Shown: one piece after another, positions 18,383 to 26,641 of the stretch
How positions within the stretch are numbered: position 1 is the stretch's first letter
Layout of the letters: the number at the start of each line of letters is the position of its first letter
Origin: Falsihalocynthiibacter arcticus
Lineage (GTDB): Bacteria; Pseudomonadota; Alphaproteobacteria; Rhodobacterales; Rhodobacteraceae
Reading direction: 5' to 3'
DNA: 64,000 nt
Assembly: GCF_000812665.2 (NCBI RefSeq)
Contig: NZ_CP014327.1
Span: 2,447,501-2,511,500, forward strand
The notes under the pieces: model-generated
Database searches by the model: none
The model's input: only the letters and a program-made list of their open reading frames with translations
What the model was told of the DNA's origin: nothing
Program-made: the position numbers and the translations under genes

Positions 18383-18868
18383 TTAACTGGCGCGCCGCCA
18401 TCCTTCGAGCTGAACGGTGAAGCTGCTTACGCCGAGCGTGTTAGTGTTGCCCGCATCAAACTCTGGCATCGCCTGATATTCACTGACCCAGCAACTGGCG
18501 AGGATGTAGGTCAGTTTGACCTCACCCGAGAGGTTCATGATGTCGACGCGCAAATCTTTGCGGAAGGCTTCCGGTTTGTGGCCCGCTTGACCATCTTTCC
18601 AGTTGTTGGCAGCCAAAGCCCAGTTTTCGAACCGGCCATCGTCCAAACCAAGCCCTTGTTCGAATGTCACCGGATCATATTCGACACCGGCGGCTATCTG
18701 GGCGGCAGAATTCCATGCGTGGCCGCCTGTGCGAAATGCCACATTTTGGGTCTTTTGTTTGAGGGCGCCCATCTTGGTCACGCCTGCGATGGGTTGATCG
18801 CCATCCTCGACAAAATAGATTTGAAATTTGAACGTGGGAAGCGGCGGTAATTGCAGAACGTCTGGCAT
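18383..18868 (-). CDS. Inner-tube protein (Afp1/Afp5, gp19-like)
   Basis: The 161-residue protein has the Hcp/gp19-type tube pattern: 'LPTFKFQIYFVEDGDQPIAG', 'VEYDPVTFEQGLGLDDGRFE' and a C-terminal 'GVSSFTVQLEGWRRAS'. It would stack as hexamers to form the inner tube inside the sheath. It follows the sheath gene after 29 nt. This locus shows only one tube gene, while Afp has two (Afp1 and Afp5). Confidence 0.9.
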   Translation of the reverse strand: MPDVLQLPPLPTFKFQIYFVEDGDQPIAGVTKMGALKQKTQNVAFRTGGHAWNSAAQIAAGVEYDPVTFEQGLGLDDGRFENWALAANNWKDGQAGHKPEAFRKDLRVDIMNLSGEVKLTYILASCWVSEYQAMPEFDAGNTNTLGVSSFTVQLEGWRRAS

Positions 18869-18897
18869 CCTAACCTCCTGTTTTATATAGAATTAAT

Positions 18898-20430
18898 TTA
18901 GAGAGAATCGGCAAAAAGCTGTTCCACTTGAACTTCGATAAACTCGGCGGGTTTGGCCGCCCGAAAGCGGACGGTGACGCGCAGCAGGCCCGTATCAATT
19001 TCGGCCTGCGTCATGGATTCGCCTAAGCCACAGGCAACTTCAAAGGCCTGAGATGGCGTGTTGCCCTGAAAGGCGCCTTGGCTGTAAAGGCCAGTCAAAA
19101 AACCCGAGACGCTGGCCTTGAGATTGGCCCAAAGCACTTCGGTATTTTTGGCAAACACAGCTTGTTGCAGCGCGCCGCGCAGGCTGTCGGCAATCAGGAA
19201 GGCTGTGCGCATGACCGGTTGATATTCATAAATGCCACTGACGTGGCGCGTGCGTGCACCCCAAACCGTGGGGGTTCCGTTGATATAACGGACGGCATTG
19301 ACGTTGTTGGAATTGATGGCACCTTGACGGGACTGGCTGATGGACTTTGTCAGCGCAGCAATGCCACGTACGTCGGCATGGGTGCCCGCCGCCGCAGTCC
19401 ACGCGCCTTTGTCGGCATCGGTGCGGGCGATAATTCCGGCAAGATGTCCAGTCAATCCGGTTGTGGCTGTCACTGATTCTCCTGCCCCGTTTTTCAGCAC
19501 AACAGTGCCTTTGGGATGGTAATAAGAGGCATATTCAATTGTCGGCAGGCCTGCGTTGGCCCAGTCCGCAACGGCGTCTTCGGTTTGGGCCAGAACCATT
19601 CGGTCCTTCATGAACTGCGCATGCGCAATACCAGCCTGAATCGACGGCTTACCAGCGGTGTTCCATTCCAGATCAGGAAGCGTAATCAAGCTGATGTCAT
19701 CGATGCCCTTAAGCTCTTCGAAAATCTCGGCATAGCTTGCTGCGCCTGCGGCACTGTTGGTGCCATCTTCTAGTGCCAGTGTGGCTGAAGCTGCAGCGAC
19801 CGCGGTGTCCAGCTCTGTGGCGGGATCCGTGGTGATGGATGTGAAGGTCACGATAGAAGACTGCAGATCTGCAACGTCTTCTATCGCGATGCCAAGGTAG
19901 CGTTCGACCTTGGGGGCGGGTGTTGTTGCGTCCGAATGGCACGACAGTGTAATCTCGATATCAACATACCCGGCACCGCTGTCTGACGCAGAAAATGCGA
20001 TGGCCGCATCATTGCCCCAAGCCCCAGCCGAAAGAGCGATGGCCGTAAAAGCAAGCTCTATTGCGCCGTTGACCAGTTTGAAATCGCCACTTGCGGCAAC
20101 CGATGCGACATCCGACTTTGTGGAAACTACGTAAGCCAACCCGCCACCATTAGCGTAGAATCCGGCAATGGCCATTCCCATGTGATCGACCGCTTGATCG
20201 TTCGTGGTCGGTAGAGAAACGGGACCTGTGCTAGACCCAAGGGTGGTAAACGCGTTGGCATAGTCGCGGGCGTTGGTGATGCTTGTGGCTTTGACGCTTT
20301 TGTCCGCTGCCACGGATCCGCCAATTTTTGTAGCGCCGATAAACACCGCTACGGACGTTGATGCGGCGCGGATTGTCAGCGGGCCGTCAGTCACGTATTT
20401 GATGTAAACGCCAGGTGCTTGATAGCTCAT
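18898..20430 (-). CDS. Contractile tail sheath protein
   Basis: The 510-residue protein starts at ATG 20430, behind a run of six G residues that would serve as ribosome site; an in-frame TTG four codons upstream would lack one. The N-terminus 'SYQAPGVYIKYVTDG' and the C-terminal 'LRVTVRFRAAKPAEFIEVQV' are diagnostic of sheath proteins. In the middle, 'GARTRHVSGIYEYQPVMRTA' and 'LIADSLRGALQQAVFAKNTE' match the conserved sheath core. It is the first gene of the operon and the only sheath in the window, while Afp and PVC have three. Confidence 0.95.
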   Translation of the reverse strand: MSYQAPGVYIKYVTDGPLTIRAASTSVAVFIGATKIGGSVAADKSVKATSITNARDYANAFTTLGSSTGPVSLPTTNDQAVDHMGMAIAGFYANGGGLAYVVSTKSDVASVAASGDFKLVNGAIELAFTAIALSAGAWGNDAAIAFSASDSGAGYVDIEITLSCHSDATTPAPKVERYLGIAIEDVADLQSSIVTFTSITTDPATELDTAVAAASATLALEDGTNSAAGAASYAEIFEELKGIDDISLITLPDLEWNTAGKPSIQAGIAHAQFMKDRMVLAQTEDAVADWANAGLPTIEYASYYHPKGTVVLKNGAGESVTATTGLTGHLAGIIARTDADKGAWTAAAGTHADVRGIAALTKSISQSRQGAINSNNVNAVRYINGTPTVWGARTRHVSGIYEYQPVMRTAFLIADSLRGALQQAVFAKNTEVLWANLKASVSGFLTGLYSQGAFQGNTPSQAFEVACGLGESMTQAEIDTGLLRVTVRFRAAKPAEFIEVQVEQLFADSL

Positions 20431-20442
20431 ATCGCCCCCCAA

Positions 20443-20866
20443 ATGCCCCTAAAAACAGAGCCTGAAATTTATGATTTGAGCGCTAAAAAAATGCGCAGCC
20501 GATTTTGTTATATCAAGAACTCTAGGCCACAGATTATGGTTTTGGCAACAGATTTTATACAGCCTAAGGTGGAAGTGGCATGGTGGTCTCTAGGGATGGG
20601 TGTGAAATTGAGGATTTCAAAAAGCCTGAAATTTAGATCAATTACAATAAGTTAATGTCAGGGCTACTTGACGCTTTAGTTGCCATGGGTTGAGCGTTCT
20701 TTACACCCCGGACGTCGGCGGAAATACGCAAGTTCGAAATAGTTGTAGTGCGCCAAGTGGTAGGGACGTGCGTAAAAACTCGTCGAGAGATCGGTCAAAT
20801 GGCATCCAGCTTTTTAGAATCGGCTCAACTGCGCAGCTGCATGATTTTCGCTCAAATCCCAACCAC
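20443..20866. promoter_or_regulatory. Non-coding upstream region of the eCIS operon
   Basis: This stretch separates the sheath gene from the first IS6 element and must hold the eCIS promoter if transcription starts locally. It is AT-rich close to the sheath gene. A short direct repeat, CCTGAAATTTA, occurs at 20461 and again near 20627. I find no convincing gene, hairpin terminator or tRNA. The IS6 insertion at 20867 may have cut off further upstream control sequence. Confidence 0.35.
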
Positions 20867-21684
20867 GGCAGTGTCAGAGGAAACTGACTTGAGTGGGGCA
20901 AGGCAAGTAACTAGCCTTGGGCCATGACAAAACGCTCTCCATTCCGCTATTTTAAAACGAGCCCCGAGATTATCCGTCTTGCGGTGATGTTGTACGTCAG
21001 ATTTCCACTCTCACTTCGAAACGTGGAAGATTTACTCCACGAACGAGGGATCGACGTTAGCCACGAAACCGTTCGATTTTGGTGGAACCGTTTCGGCCCC
21101 ATGTTCGCTTCAGAAATCCGCCGTCGGCGCGTCAAACAATTACGTTCTTATTCAAATTGGCAATGGCACTTGGACGAAGTTTTTGTGAAGATTAACGGAG
21201 AACGGCATTACCTATGGCGGGCAGTTGATCACGAAGGTGAGGTGCTTGAAAGCATTGTCACTAAGCGCCAGGATAAGGTCGCTTCCCTTAAATTTATGAA
21301 GAAATCGATGAAACGGTATGGATTACCGGATGTCATCGTGACCGACAAATTGCGTTCATATGGTGCCGCGATGAAAGTCATCGTGAATGTGGCCAAACAG
21401 GAGACGGGGCGCTGGAAAAATAATCGAGCCGAGAATTCTCACCTCCCTTTTCGACGACGAGAACGTGCCATGCATCGCTTTCGTCGAATGCGAAGTTTAC
21501 AGAAATTTGTTTCCGTTCACGCGTCGGTTTTCAACCACTTCAATCAGGAGCGCAGCCTTTCCCAAAGAGATCATTTCAAGAACAACCGCACCGCTGCTCT
21601 GGCTGAGTGGCGCGGTCTTTGCGCGGCATAAAGGGCAGTTTCACTGGCCTAGCTGAGACGAGTTCGAATTTGTCTGACAGCACC
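20867..21684 (+). mobile_element. IS6-family insertion sequence, copy 1
   Basis: The left end reads GGCAGTGTCAGAGGAAACTG and the right end, read inward on the other strand, GGTGCTGTCAGACAAATTCG, giving imperfect terminal inverted repeats with the core TGTCAGA. One transposase gene fills the element. The flanking bases do not form an 8-bp direct duplication. The two ends differ from copy 2, so the copies are related but not identical. Confidence 0.75.
20924..21631 (+). CDS. IS6-family DDE transposase
   Basis: The 235-residue protein shows the typical IS6/IS26 layout: an N-terminal HTH region ('LSLRNVEDLLHERGIDVSHE'), then the DDE core with 'WQWHLDEVFVKINGERHYLW', 'LPDVIVTDKLRSYGAA' and 'NNRAENSHLPFRRRERAMHR', ending 'AALAEWRGLCAA'. 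The three acidic catalytic residues are all present, so it is probably active. It catalyses replicative transposition or targeted recombination. Compared with copy 2 (23477-24229) it has the intact C-terminal frame. Confidence 0.9.
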   Translation: MTKRSPFRYFKTSPEIIRLAVMLYVRFPLSLRNVEDLLHERGIDVSHETVRFWWNRFGPMFASEIRRRRVKQLRSYSNWQWHLDEVFVKINGERHYLWRAVDHEGEVLESIVTKRQDKVASLKFMKKSMKRYGLPDVIVTDKLRSYGAAMKVIVNVAKQETGRWKNNRAENSHLPFRRRERAMHRFRRMRSLQKFVSVHASVFNHFNQERSLSQRDHFKNNRTAALAEWRGLCAA

Positions 21685-21801
21685 GCTTGCGATGATCGGC
21701 CCTATCCAACCATTCATTGTGTGCTACGCTGCCGCATTGCAGCTTCCCCGAAGAGTTTGTTGAGCGGTCGCGCAGCATTCCAACTCATCGTGCCAGCCAC
21801 C

Positions 21802-23136
21802 TTACTTTCGGTGTTCTTGCAGACCTAGCTCCGCCCACATCCAGCCAAAATCGTATTCTTCGATTGCGTCATTCCGATGCTTAGCGCTGTTGTTCTCCAG
21901 CTTTTTTAGCCAGTCGACCACCTTCGCACGGCCCGCTTTGCTTCGCACCGCTTGGTTGGGTGACTTACCGCCTAAAGCTGGTATCGGCGCATCAAGCGTT
22001 TCGCGATAATGCTGGTCCATGTGCTCCTGAACTATCTGACGTGCGATCTCCGGTGGAATTTCGTCAGCATCCTCCAGGTCTGACTCAACTTGCTCTTCAG
22101 CCATCATCTGTTCGACTGTGCGGATGGTGGTCAGAGGTTGCTTTAGATGTTGGCCCGCCGCGTTCATCACTAAGTTACGCACTCTGTCCGCACGAGCGGA
22201 CGAGTTCACATTGATAAGAAGAGCTTTACCTTTGAGTTCCAGATGACCCAGCACAGTGCGACCGTCTGTCTGCGATTCCAACATCAGACCATCTCTCTCC
22301 CTTGGGGCCTTACTGCTGTGTGGCGCGAGCCAAGTCCAACAACGTGCGCCATCGGCGGCAAAGAAATTGGCCTCGTTCAAGCAAAGGGAAACTTCCTTCT
22401 GCGTAACGCCTGTCTCAAATGGGAATCTCAGGTCATGAAACATAATGTCTTCGCCATCCGCGTTGCTGAGTTCGGGCAATTCCTCGGAAAGCGCTCGAGG
22501 TAGGGCGGTGAAGAGCCAAGCGTTGGTGAAGATTGGCGCGCATTTCAAAAGCTGCTTTGTCGTAAGTGAAAGCTCATCATTTTTATCGACGCTCAATACG
22601 GTGGACAAACCATCAATCAAGAACGCAACGGCCTCTTGAGAAAAGGCCAGGAGCGCACCCGAAATCACATGGGCGTCGTTTTCAGCAATGACACGAACGA
22701 CAATACGGTCCCATTGCTTCAATGACTGCGTTGCCGATCCTTCAAGCACCGTGACGGGCTTTGTATCTCCAAGTAAATCCCCAAGCACCATCGAGACTCC
22801 AGGCTGAACCCCACTGACTTCGTAAAGGCGAACTGGTGTATCTCGCAGAGCTCCGAAATATTCGCGATTGGCAGCTGGTTCGTTCCAGCCGCGTCGCTTG
22901 AGGTAAAGGTCGACGATGTTGTCGTCTTCGTACTGGCGGCTCAGAAAATCTTCGAAACCACATCCCCATAACACGCCTGGCCAAGGCTCCCCCAAGACTT
23001 CGGGCAGGTCATCATATTCAAGGTCAAATTCATCAAGAGCTGGCATCAAGTGCTCTGCCACGACTTCCTGCAAGCGCCCAGACCAAAGATCATCCTGACT
23101 GATGAAGGTAATTAAATCCGAGATGTCATTGCGCAC
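21802..23136 (-). CDS. Unknown 444-aa protein, passenger between IS6 copies
   Basis: No family is recognised with confidence. The protein is acidic and soluble, with no signal peptide or membrane helix. The N-terminus is 'MRNDISDLITFISQDDLWSG', and the middle contains mixed alpha/beta sequence with 'VLEGSATQSLKQWDRIVVRV'. The C-terminal ~100 residues hold 'TLDAPIPALGGKSPNQAVRS' followed by 'GRAKVVDWLKKLEN', a pattern reminiscent of the C-terminal domains of MbcA/ParS- or SEC-C-associated proteins. That similarity is tentative. It is the only gene inside the IS6 pair, so it is a cargo gene and may be accessory or defensive. Confidence 0.6.
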   Translation of the reverse strand: MRNDISDLITFISQDDLWSGRLQEVVAEHLMPALDEFDLEYDDLPEVLGEPWPGVLWGCGFEDFLSRQYEDDNIVDLYLKRRGWNEPAANREYFGALRDTPVRLYEVSGVQPGVSMVLGDLLGDTKPVTVLEGSATQSLKQWDRIVVRVIAENDAHVISGALLAFSQEAVAFLIDGLSTVLSVDKNDELSLTTKQLLKCAPIFTNAWLFTALPRALSEELPELSNADGEDIMFHDLRFPFETGVTQKEVSLCLNEANFFAADGARCWTWLAPHSSKAPRERDGLMLESQTDGRTVLGHLELKGKALLINVNSSARADRVRNLVMNAAGQHLKQPLTTIRTVEQMMAEEQVESDLEDADEIPPEIARQIVQEHMDQHYRETLDAPIPALGGKSPNQAVRSKAGRAKVVDWLKKLENNSAKHRNDAIEEYDFGWMWAELGLQEHRK

Positions 23137-23353
23137 ACCAGCTCTCCAATTCTTAGCCGCATTTAGCGCGATTCATAGTCAAGTAGCGAACCGGTGTCAG
23201 CACTTAGGTGCCGCTGATTTGAAAAAATGACAATCGCAACCGGCCCAATGTATGTACCGGCTTCTGTTTGCAAATGACTTTTTTAACATGTTCTCGGAAG
23301 TCGCTCATATGTATCCGGCCTGTTGATCGACACGCGGGGCGTGGCCACATTGG

Positions 23354-23419
23354 GGTCCTGTCAGAGCAAACTAGCTTGAGCCGGGCAGGGTGGTAGTTTA
23401 TCGTCTCAGGATGACCAAA
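23354..23419 (+). mobile_element. Remnant left end of a third IS6 copy
   Basis: The stretch begins GGTCCTGTCAGAGCAAAC, continues with the same CTTGAGCCGGGCAGGG-type leader seen in the other two copies, and reaches the first codons of the transposase (ATGACCAAA). There it is cut by the left end of copy 2. It therefore records an earlier IS6 copy of the same orientation that was replaced or interrupted. Confidence 0.7.
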
Positions 23420-24236
23420 GGTAGTGTCAGATTAAATTCGCTTGAGACGGGCAGGGCGCTGATCTAGCATCTACGGATGACAAAACGCTCCCCATTTCGC
23501 TATTTCAAGACCAGCCCAGAAATCATTCGCCTGGCGGTGATGATGTACGTCCGGTTTCCTCTTTCACTGCGCAATGTAGAGGATCTTTTGCACGAGAGAG
23601 GCGTCGATGTTAGCTACGAAACTGTCCGGTTTTGGTGGAACAGATTTGGTCCGATGTTCGCGCCGGAAATCCGTCGCAAACGGATTCAACAACTGCGGGC
23701 TTATTCAAACTGGCAGTGGCATCTGGATGAAGTTTTCGTAAAAATCAACGGTGAACGTCACTATTTATGGCGCGCGGTTGATCACGAAGGTGAGGTGCTT
23801 GAAAGCTACGTCACTAAGCGCCGTGATCGCAAAGCGGCATTGAATTTCCTCAGAAAAGTGATGAAGCGCTTTGGTCCACCACATGTCATCGTGACCGATC
23901 GCCTTCGGTCTTACGGCGCGGCGATGAAAGAAATTGGCAATGCGCAGAGACAGGATTTCGGGCGCTGGAAAAACAATCGAGCGGAGAATTCTCATCTACC
24001 GTTTCGACGACGAGAACGCGCCATGCACCGCTTTCGCCGAATGGGAAGTTTACAGAAATTTGTCTCCGTCCACGCATCTGTTTTCAACCACTTCAATCAG
24101 GATCGCAGCCTTTCCCAAGAGTTCATTCTAAGCGCTCACGAACCGCCGCTCTTGCCGAGTGGCGCGGCCTTTGCGCGGCATAAAGGACAGCACTACTGGC
24201 CTAGTAGAGACGAGTTCGAATTAGTCTGACACCACC
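23420..24236 (+). mobile_element. IS6-family insertion sequence, copy 2
   Basis: The left end GGTAGTGTCAGATTAAATTC and the right end (reverse strand) GGTGGTGTCAGACTAATTCG form good terminal inverted repeats. It is inserted inside the remnant of an older IS6 copy and stops 112 bp before cas3. Neighbouring bases show no 8-bp duplication. Its position may influence expression of cas3. Confidence 0.8.
23477..24229 (+). CDS. IS6-family transposase with C-terminal frameshift
   Basis: The frame is nearly identical to copy 1 through the complete DDE core ('WQWHLDEVFVKI', 'HVIVTDRLRSYG', 'NNRAENSHLPFR'). After 'FNQDRSLSQ' it diverges into unrelated sequence and runs on to a later stop at 24229. Restoring one A in the AA run at 24117-24118 (three As in copy 1) gives 'RVHSKRSRTAALAEWRGLCAA' and the normal stop. 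The catalytic residues precede the shift. Activity may be reduced, or the shift may be a base-calling error. Confidence 0.85.
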   Translation: MTKRSPFRYFKTSPEIIRLAVMMYVRFPLSLRNVEDLLHERGVDVSYETVRFWWNRFGPMFAPEIRRKRIQQLRAYSNWQWHLDEVFVKINGERHYLWRAVDHEGEVLESYVTKRRDRKAALNFLRKVMKRFGPPHVIVTDRLRSYGAAMKEIGNAQRQDFGRWKNNRAENSHLPFRRRERAMHRFRRMGSLQKFVSVHASVFNHFNQDRSLSQEFILSAHEPPLLPSGAAFARHKGQHYWPSRDEFELV

Positions 24237-24345
24237 ACATTCAGTGCTTTCTGGCGGCGGCTCAACGTGCTGTAATCGGGCACGGGCCAGGCTTTGGCGC
24301 TCTGAAATACACGCGACACGCGTTGGCATGATTTGAGGAACGGTC
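24237..24345 (-). pseudogene. Fossil fragment of an IS5-like transposase
   Basis: Read on the minus strand, this stretch encodes 'FQSAKAWPVPDYSTLSRRQK', a motif characteristic of the N-terminal region of IS5-family transposases (W-x-VPDYSTLSRR). The reading continues to 'ALNV' and is then cut by the right end of IS6 copy 2. Upstream it runs into the cas3 leader without a start. It is a remnant showing that the area in front of cas3 has been hit by more than one IS type. Confidence 0.55.
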
Positions 24346-24348
24346 TGT

Positions 24349-26577
24349 ATGGGTAAAAATTACGCGCATTCCGTAAAAGACCGGAGCGAAGAACAATGGC
24401 AATCTCTGGTCGATCATTTAACACAAGTGGCTGAACTTACGACGTTTCGGGCATCGCCCCTCGGATTGAAACAGGCGGCTTATGCTGCGGGGCTGTATCA
24501 CGATCTTGGCAAATACGACCCTGCTTTTCAGCGCAAGTTGCGGGGCGAGCAAAACCGGGTTGATCACTCTACTGCGGGCGCTTCTGTACTGATGGCGTCC
24601 ACGCTCTCGCAAGAGGCGATTCCGCGCGAGATGATCGCTTATGCGATCCTTGGGCACCATGCGGGCTTGCCTGATCGCAATACGTCTGCGCCCTCGAGCA
24701 TGGGCCGGCGGCTGGAGGGATATGCAGATGCGCTGCATGCGGGTTGGCGGGATGACGTTCCACAGACGCTGCCGGGACTGTCAAATGAGTTGATGAGCCT
24801 TCTTGAGAGCGGCAGAAGTAACGAAAATACTGGGGCCTTTGACATCTCTGTCGCCACGCGCATGCTTTTCTCCTGCCTCGTTGATGCCGATTATCGTGAC
24901 ACGGAGGCGTTTTACGCTGAGTTTGACGGAGCGAAAGACCGCGAATGGCCGTTATTGGCACAGGTCTTGCCGCAGATGATCACGCAGTTTGACACACATA
25001 TGGACCAGTTTCAGCCGACAGGTGAGATCAACGCGCTGCGCCGTGATATCCTGTCGCATGTGCGTCGCGGGGCAGGGATGGCACCCGGAGTTTTCACGCT
25101 TACAGTGCCAACGGGAGGCGGTAAAACCCTCGCCTCCCTGGGATTTGCGCTTGATCACGCGAGCCTGCACGGGCACCGCCGGATTATCTACGCAATCCCT
25201 TTCACCTCGATCATTGATCAGACAGCTGCGGTCTTTCGGGACATTTTCGGACAGCAAAACATTCTGGAGCACCATTCTGCAATTGAGGCCGACAAAAATC
25301 ATGAAGGCCGCGACAAGTTGCGCCTTGCGATGGAGGACTGGGCGGCGCCGGTCGTGGTCACGACGAATGTTCAGCTGTTCGAGAGCCTGTTCGCGGCGCG
25401 TCCAGGCCGGGCGCGCAAGCTGCACAATATTGCGGGCAGCGTCATTATACTCGACGAGGCGCAGACCATCCCGCGCCCGCTGCTGCTGCCCTGTCTGGCG
25501 ATGCTGGACAGTCTGGCGCGGGTGTTCGGATGCTCGATCGTGTTATGTACCGCGACGCAGCCTGCCGTTGGCGAGACGTTAAAGGGCGGGCTCGCCCTTG
25601 CAGGTCGCGAGCTGGCGCCGGACCCCTCCGGTCTGGCACGGCGCCTGAAACGGGTGGAGATTGGCCACGGTGGCATCATGGACAATACGGCGCTGGTAAG
25701 CGCCCTGCGCGGTGTTGATCAGGGCCTCGTCGTTGTGAACAGCCGGGCGCATGCTCTGGACCTGTGGCGCGAAGCGACGGGCCTTGAGGGATTGTTCCAT
25801 CTGTCCACCCGTCAATACGCCGCGCACCGGCGGCGCATCCTTGCGCAGATCCGGCAGCGGCTGGCGCAGGGGCTGCCCTGCCGTGTAATCTCCACCAGCC
25901 TGATCGAGGCGGGCGTGGATGTCTCCTTTCCGATGGCATGGCGGGCCGAGGCCGGTCTGGACCAGATCGTGCAGGTGGCGGGCCGCGTCAACCGGAATGG
26001 CGAACTGCTACCTGCACTGGGGCAGGTCACTGTGTTTACCCCCGATGGCTATGCGCCCCCGGCCGAGATTGCAGGGCTCATCGGGGATATGGCGCGGATG
26101 CGCGCGGAGGTTGAAGATTTGCAATCCCCCGAAGCCATCCAGCGCTATTTTGAGGAAGTCTATTGGCGCGTCGATGCAGGGCTGGACGCAAAGGGGATCT
26201 GCAAGAGTTTCAGCCTGTTAGGGAACAGCACCAATTTCAACTTCCGGACCGTCGCCGAACAGTTTCGCATGATCGAAAGCGGCATGGTTCCCGTTATCAT
26301 TCCACGTGATGAGGAAGCCATCAAAGCCGTGGCGCAACTGCACGAGCCGCAGATTTCGTCCGGACAGATAGCACGCATTCTGCAAACGCATCTGGTGACG
26401 GTGCCGCCAAAGGCACGAGAGAGAATGCGAGCCTGCGGAAAGGGGGATTTCGTGAGGCCGGATTTACGGGCCGATCAGTTTTTTGTTTTGGGTCCAGAAC
26501 TGGATCTCTATGCCGAGCAGACAGGTCTGCTTTGGGAAGACTCGGAATACCTCGACTTGAGCCAGAGCATTCTCTGA
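24349..26577 (+). CDS. cas3: CRISPR-associated helicase/nuclease Cas3 (type I-C)
   Basis: The 742-residue protein has an N-terminal HD nuclease domain ('AAGLYHDLGKYDPAF', His-Asp at 51-52; a second conserved His in 'ILGHHAGLPD') and a superfamily-2 helicase with Walker A 'VPTGGGKTLASL' near residue 255, a DEAD-like box 'ILDEAQTIPRP' near 367, and motif VI 'DQIVQVAGRVNRNGE'. Cas3 is recruited by Cascade and unwinds and degrades target DNA. The start follows GAGGAA. It is the first cas gene; a 64-bp gap with a strong hairpin separates it from cas5. The size is normal and no defect is seen. Confidence 0.95.
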   Translation: MGKNYAHSVKDRSEEQWQSLVDHLTQVAELTTFRASPLGLKQAAYAAGLYHDLGKYDPAFQRKLRGEQNRVDHSTAGASVLMASTLSQEAIPREMIAYAILGHHAGLPDRNTSAPSSMGRRLEGYADALHAGWRDDVPQTLPGLSNELMSLLESGRSNENTGAFDISVATRMLFSCLVDADYRDTEAFYAEFDGAKDREWPLLAQVLPQMITQFDTHMDQFQPTGEINALRRDILSHVRRGAGMAPGVFTLTVPTGGGKTLASLGFALDHASLHGHRRIIYAIPFTSIIDQTAAVFRDIFGQQNILEHHSAIEADKNHEGRDKLRLAMEDWAAPVVVTTNVQLFESLFAARPGRARKLHNIAGSVIILDEAQTIPRPLLLPCLAMLDSLARVFGCSIVLCTATQPAVGETLKGGLALAGRELAPDPSGLARRLKRVEIGHGGIMDNTALVSALRGVDQGLVVVNSRAHALDLWREATGLEGLFHLSTRQYAAHRRRILAQIRQRLAQGLPCRVISTSLIEAGVDVSFPMAWRAEAGLDQIVQVAGRVNRNGELLPALGQVTVFTPDGYAPPAEIAGLIGDMARMRAEVEDLQSPEAIQRYFEEVYWRVDAGLDAKGICKSFSLLGNSTNFNFRTVAEQFRMIESGMVPVIIPRDEEAIKAVAQLHEPQISSGQIARILQTHLVTVPPKARERMRACGKGDFVRPDLRADQFFVLGPELDLYAEQTGLLWEDSEYLDLSQSIL

Positions 26578-26606
26578 CGGGCGCTTTTCGCTTGCTTTTA
26601 AATTTT

Positions 26607-26637
26607 CTCCACCCAAGATGGTATAAAAGGGTGGAGG
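26607..26637 (+). promoter_or_regulatory. Hairpin covering the cas5 ribosome binding site
   Basis: CTCCACCC (26607-26614) is perfectly complementary to GGGTGGAG (26629-26636), leaving a 14-nt loop. The 3' arm contains most of the cas5 Shine-Dalgarno sequence GGAGG (26633-26637), five bases before the ATG at 26642. In the mRNA this hairpin would mask the ribosome site of cas5, so it may lower or regulate translation of the Cascade genes relative to cas3. No U-run follows, so a terminator is unlikely. Confidence 0.6.
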
Positions 26638-26641
26638 AGCA

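Larger units (their letters stand above)
20867..24236. mobile_element. Pseudo-compound transposon: two same-orientation IS6 copies around one gene
   Basis: Two full-length IS6-family copies in direct orientation enclose a single passenger gene (21802-23136) and a leftover IS6 end. IS6 elements such as IS26 are known to mobilise the DNA between directly oriented copies. No matching 8-bp target duplications were found at the outer ends or at either single copy, so the structure probably arose by several insertions and recombinations, not one recent transposition. Confidence 0.6.

Noticed and set aside
1-20430. Type VI secretion system or complete prophage
   Set aside because: No TssJLM-like membrane genes, no TssBC split sheath, and no capsid, portal, terminase or lysis genes; the gene set fits an eCIS.
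20701-20901. Minus-strand ORF in the eCIS upstream region and IS6 left end
   Set aside because: It overlaps the IS6 terminal repeat and shows no recognisable motif; probably chance.
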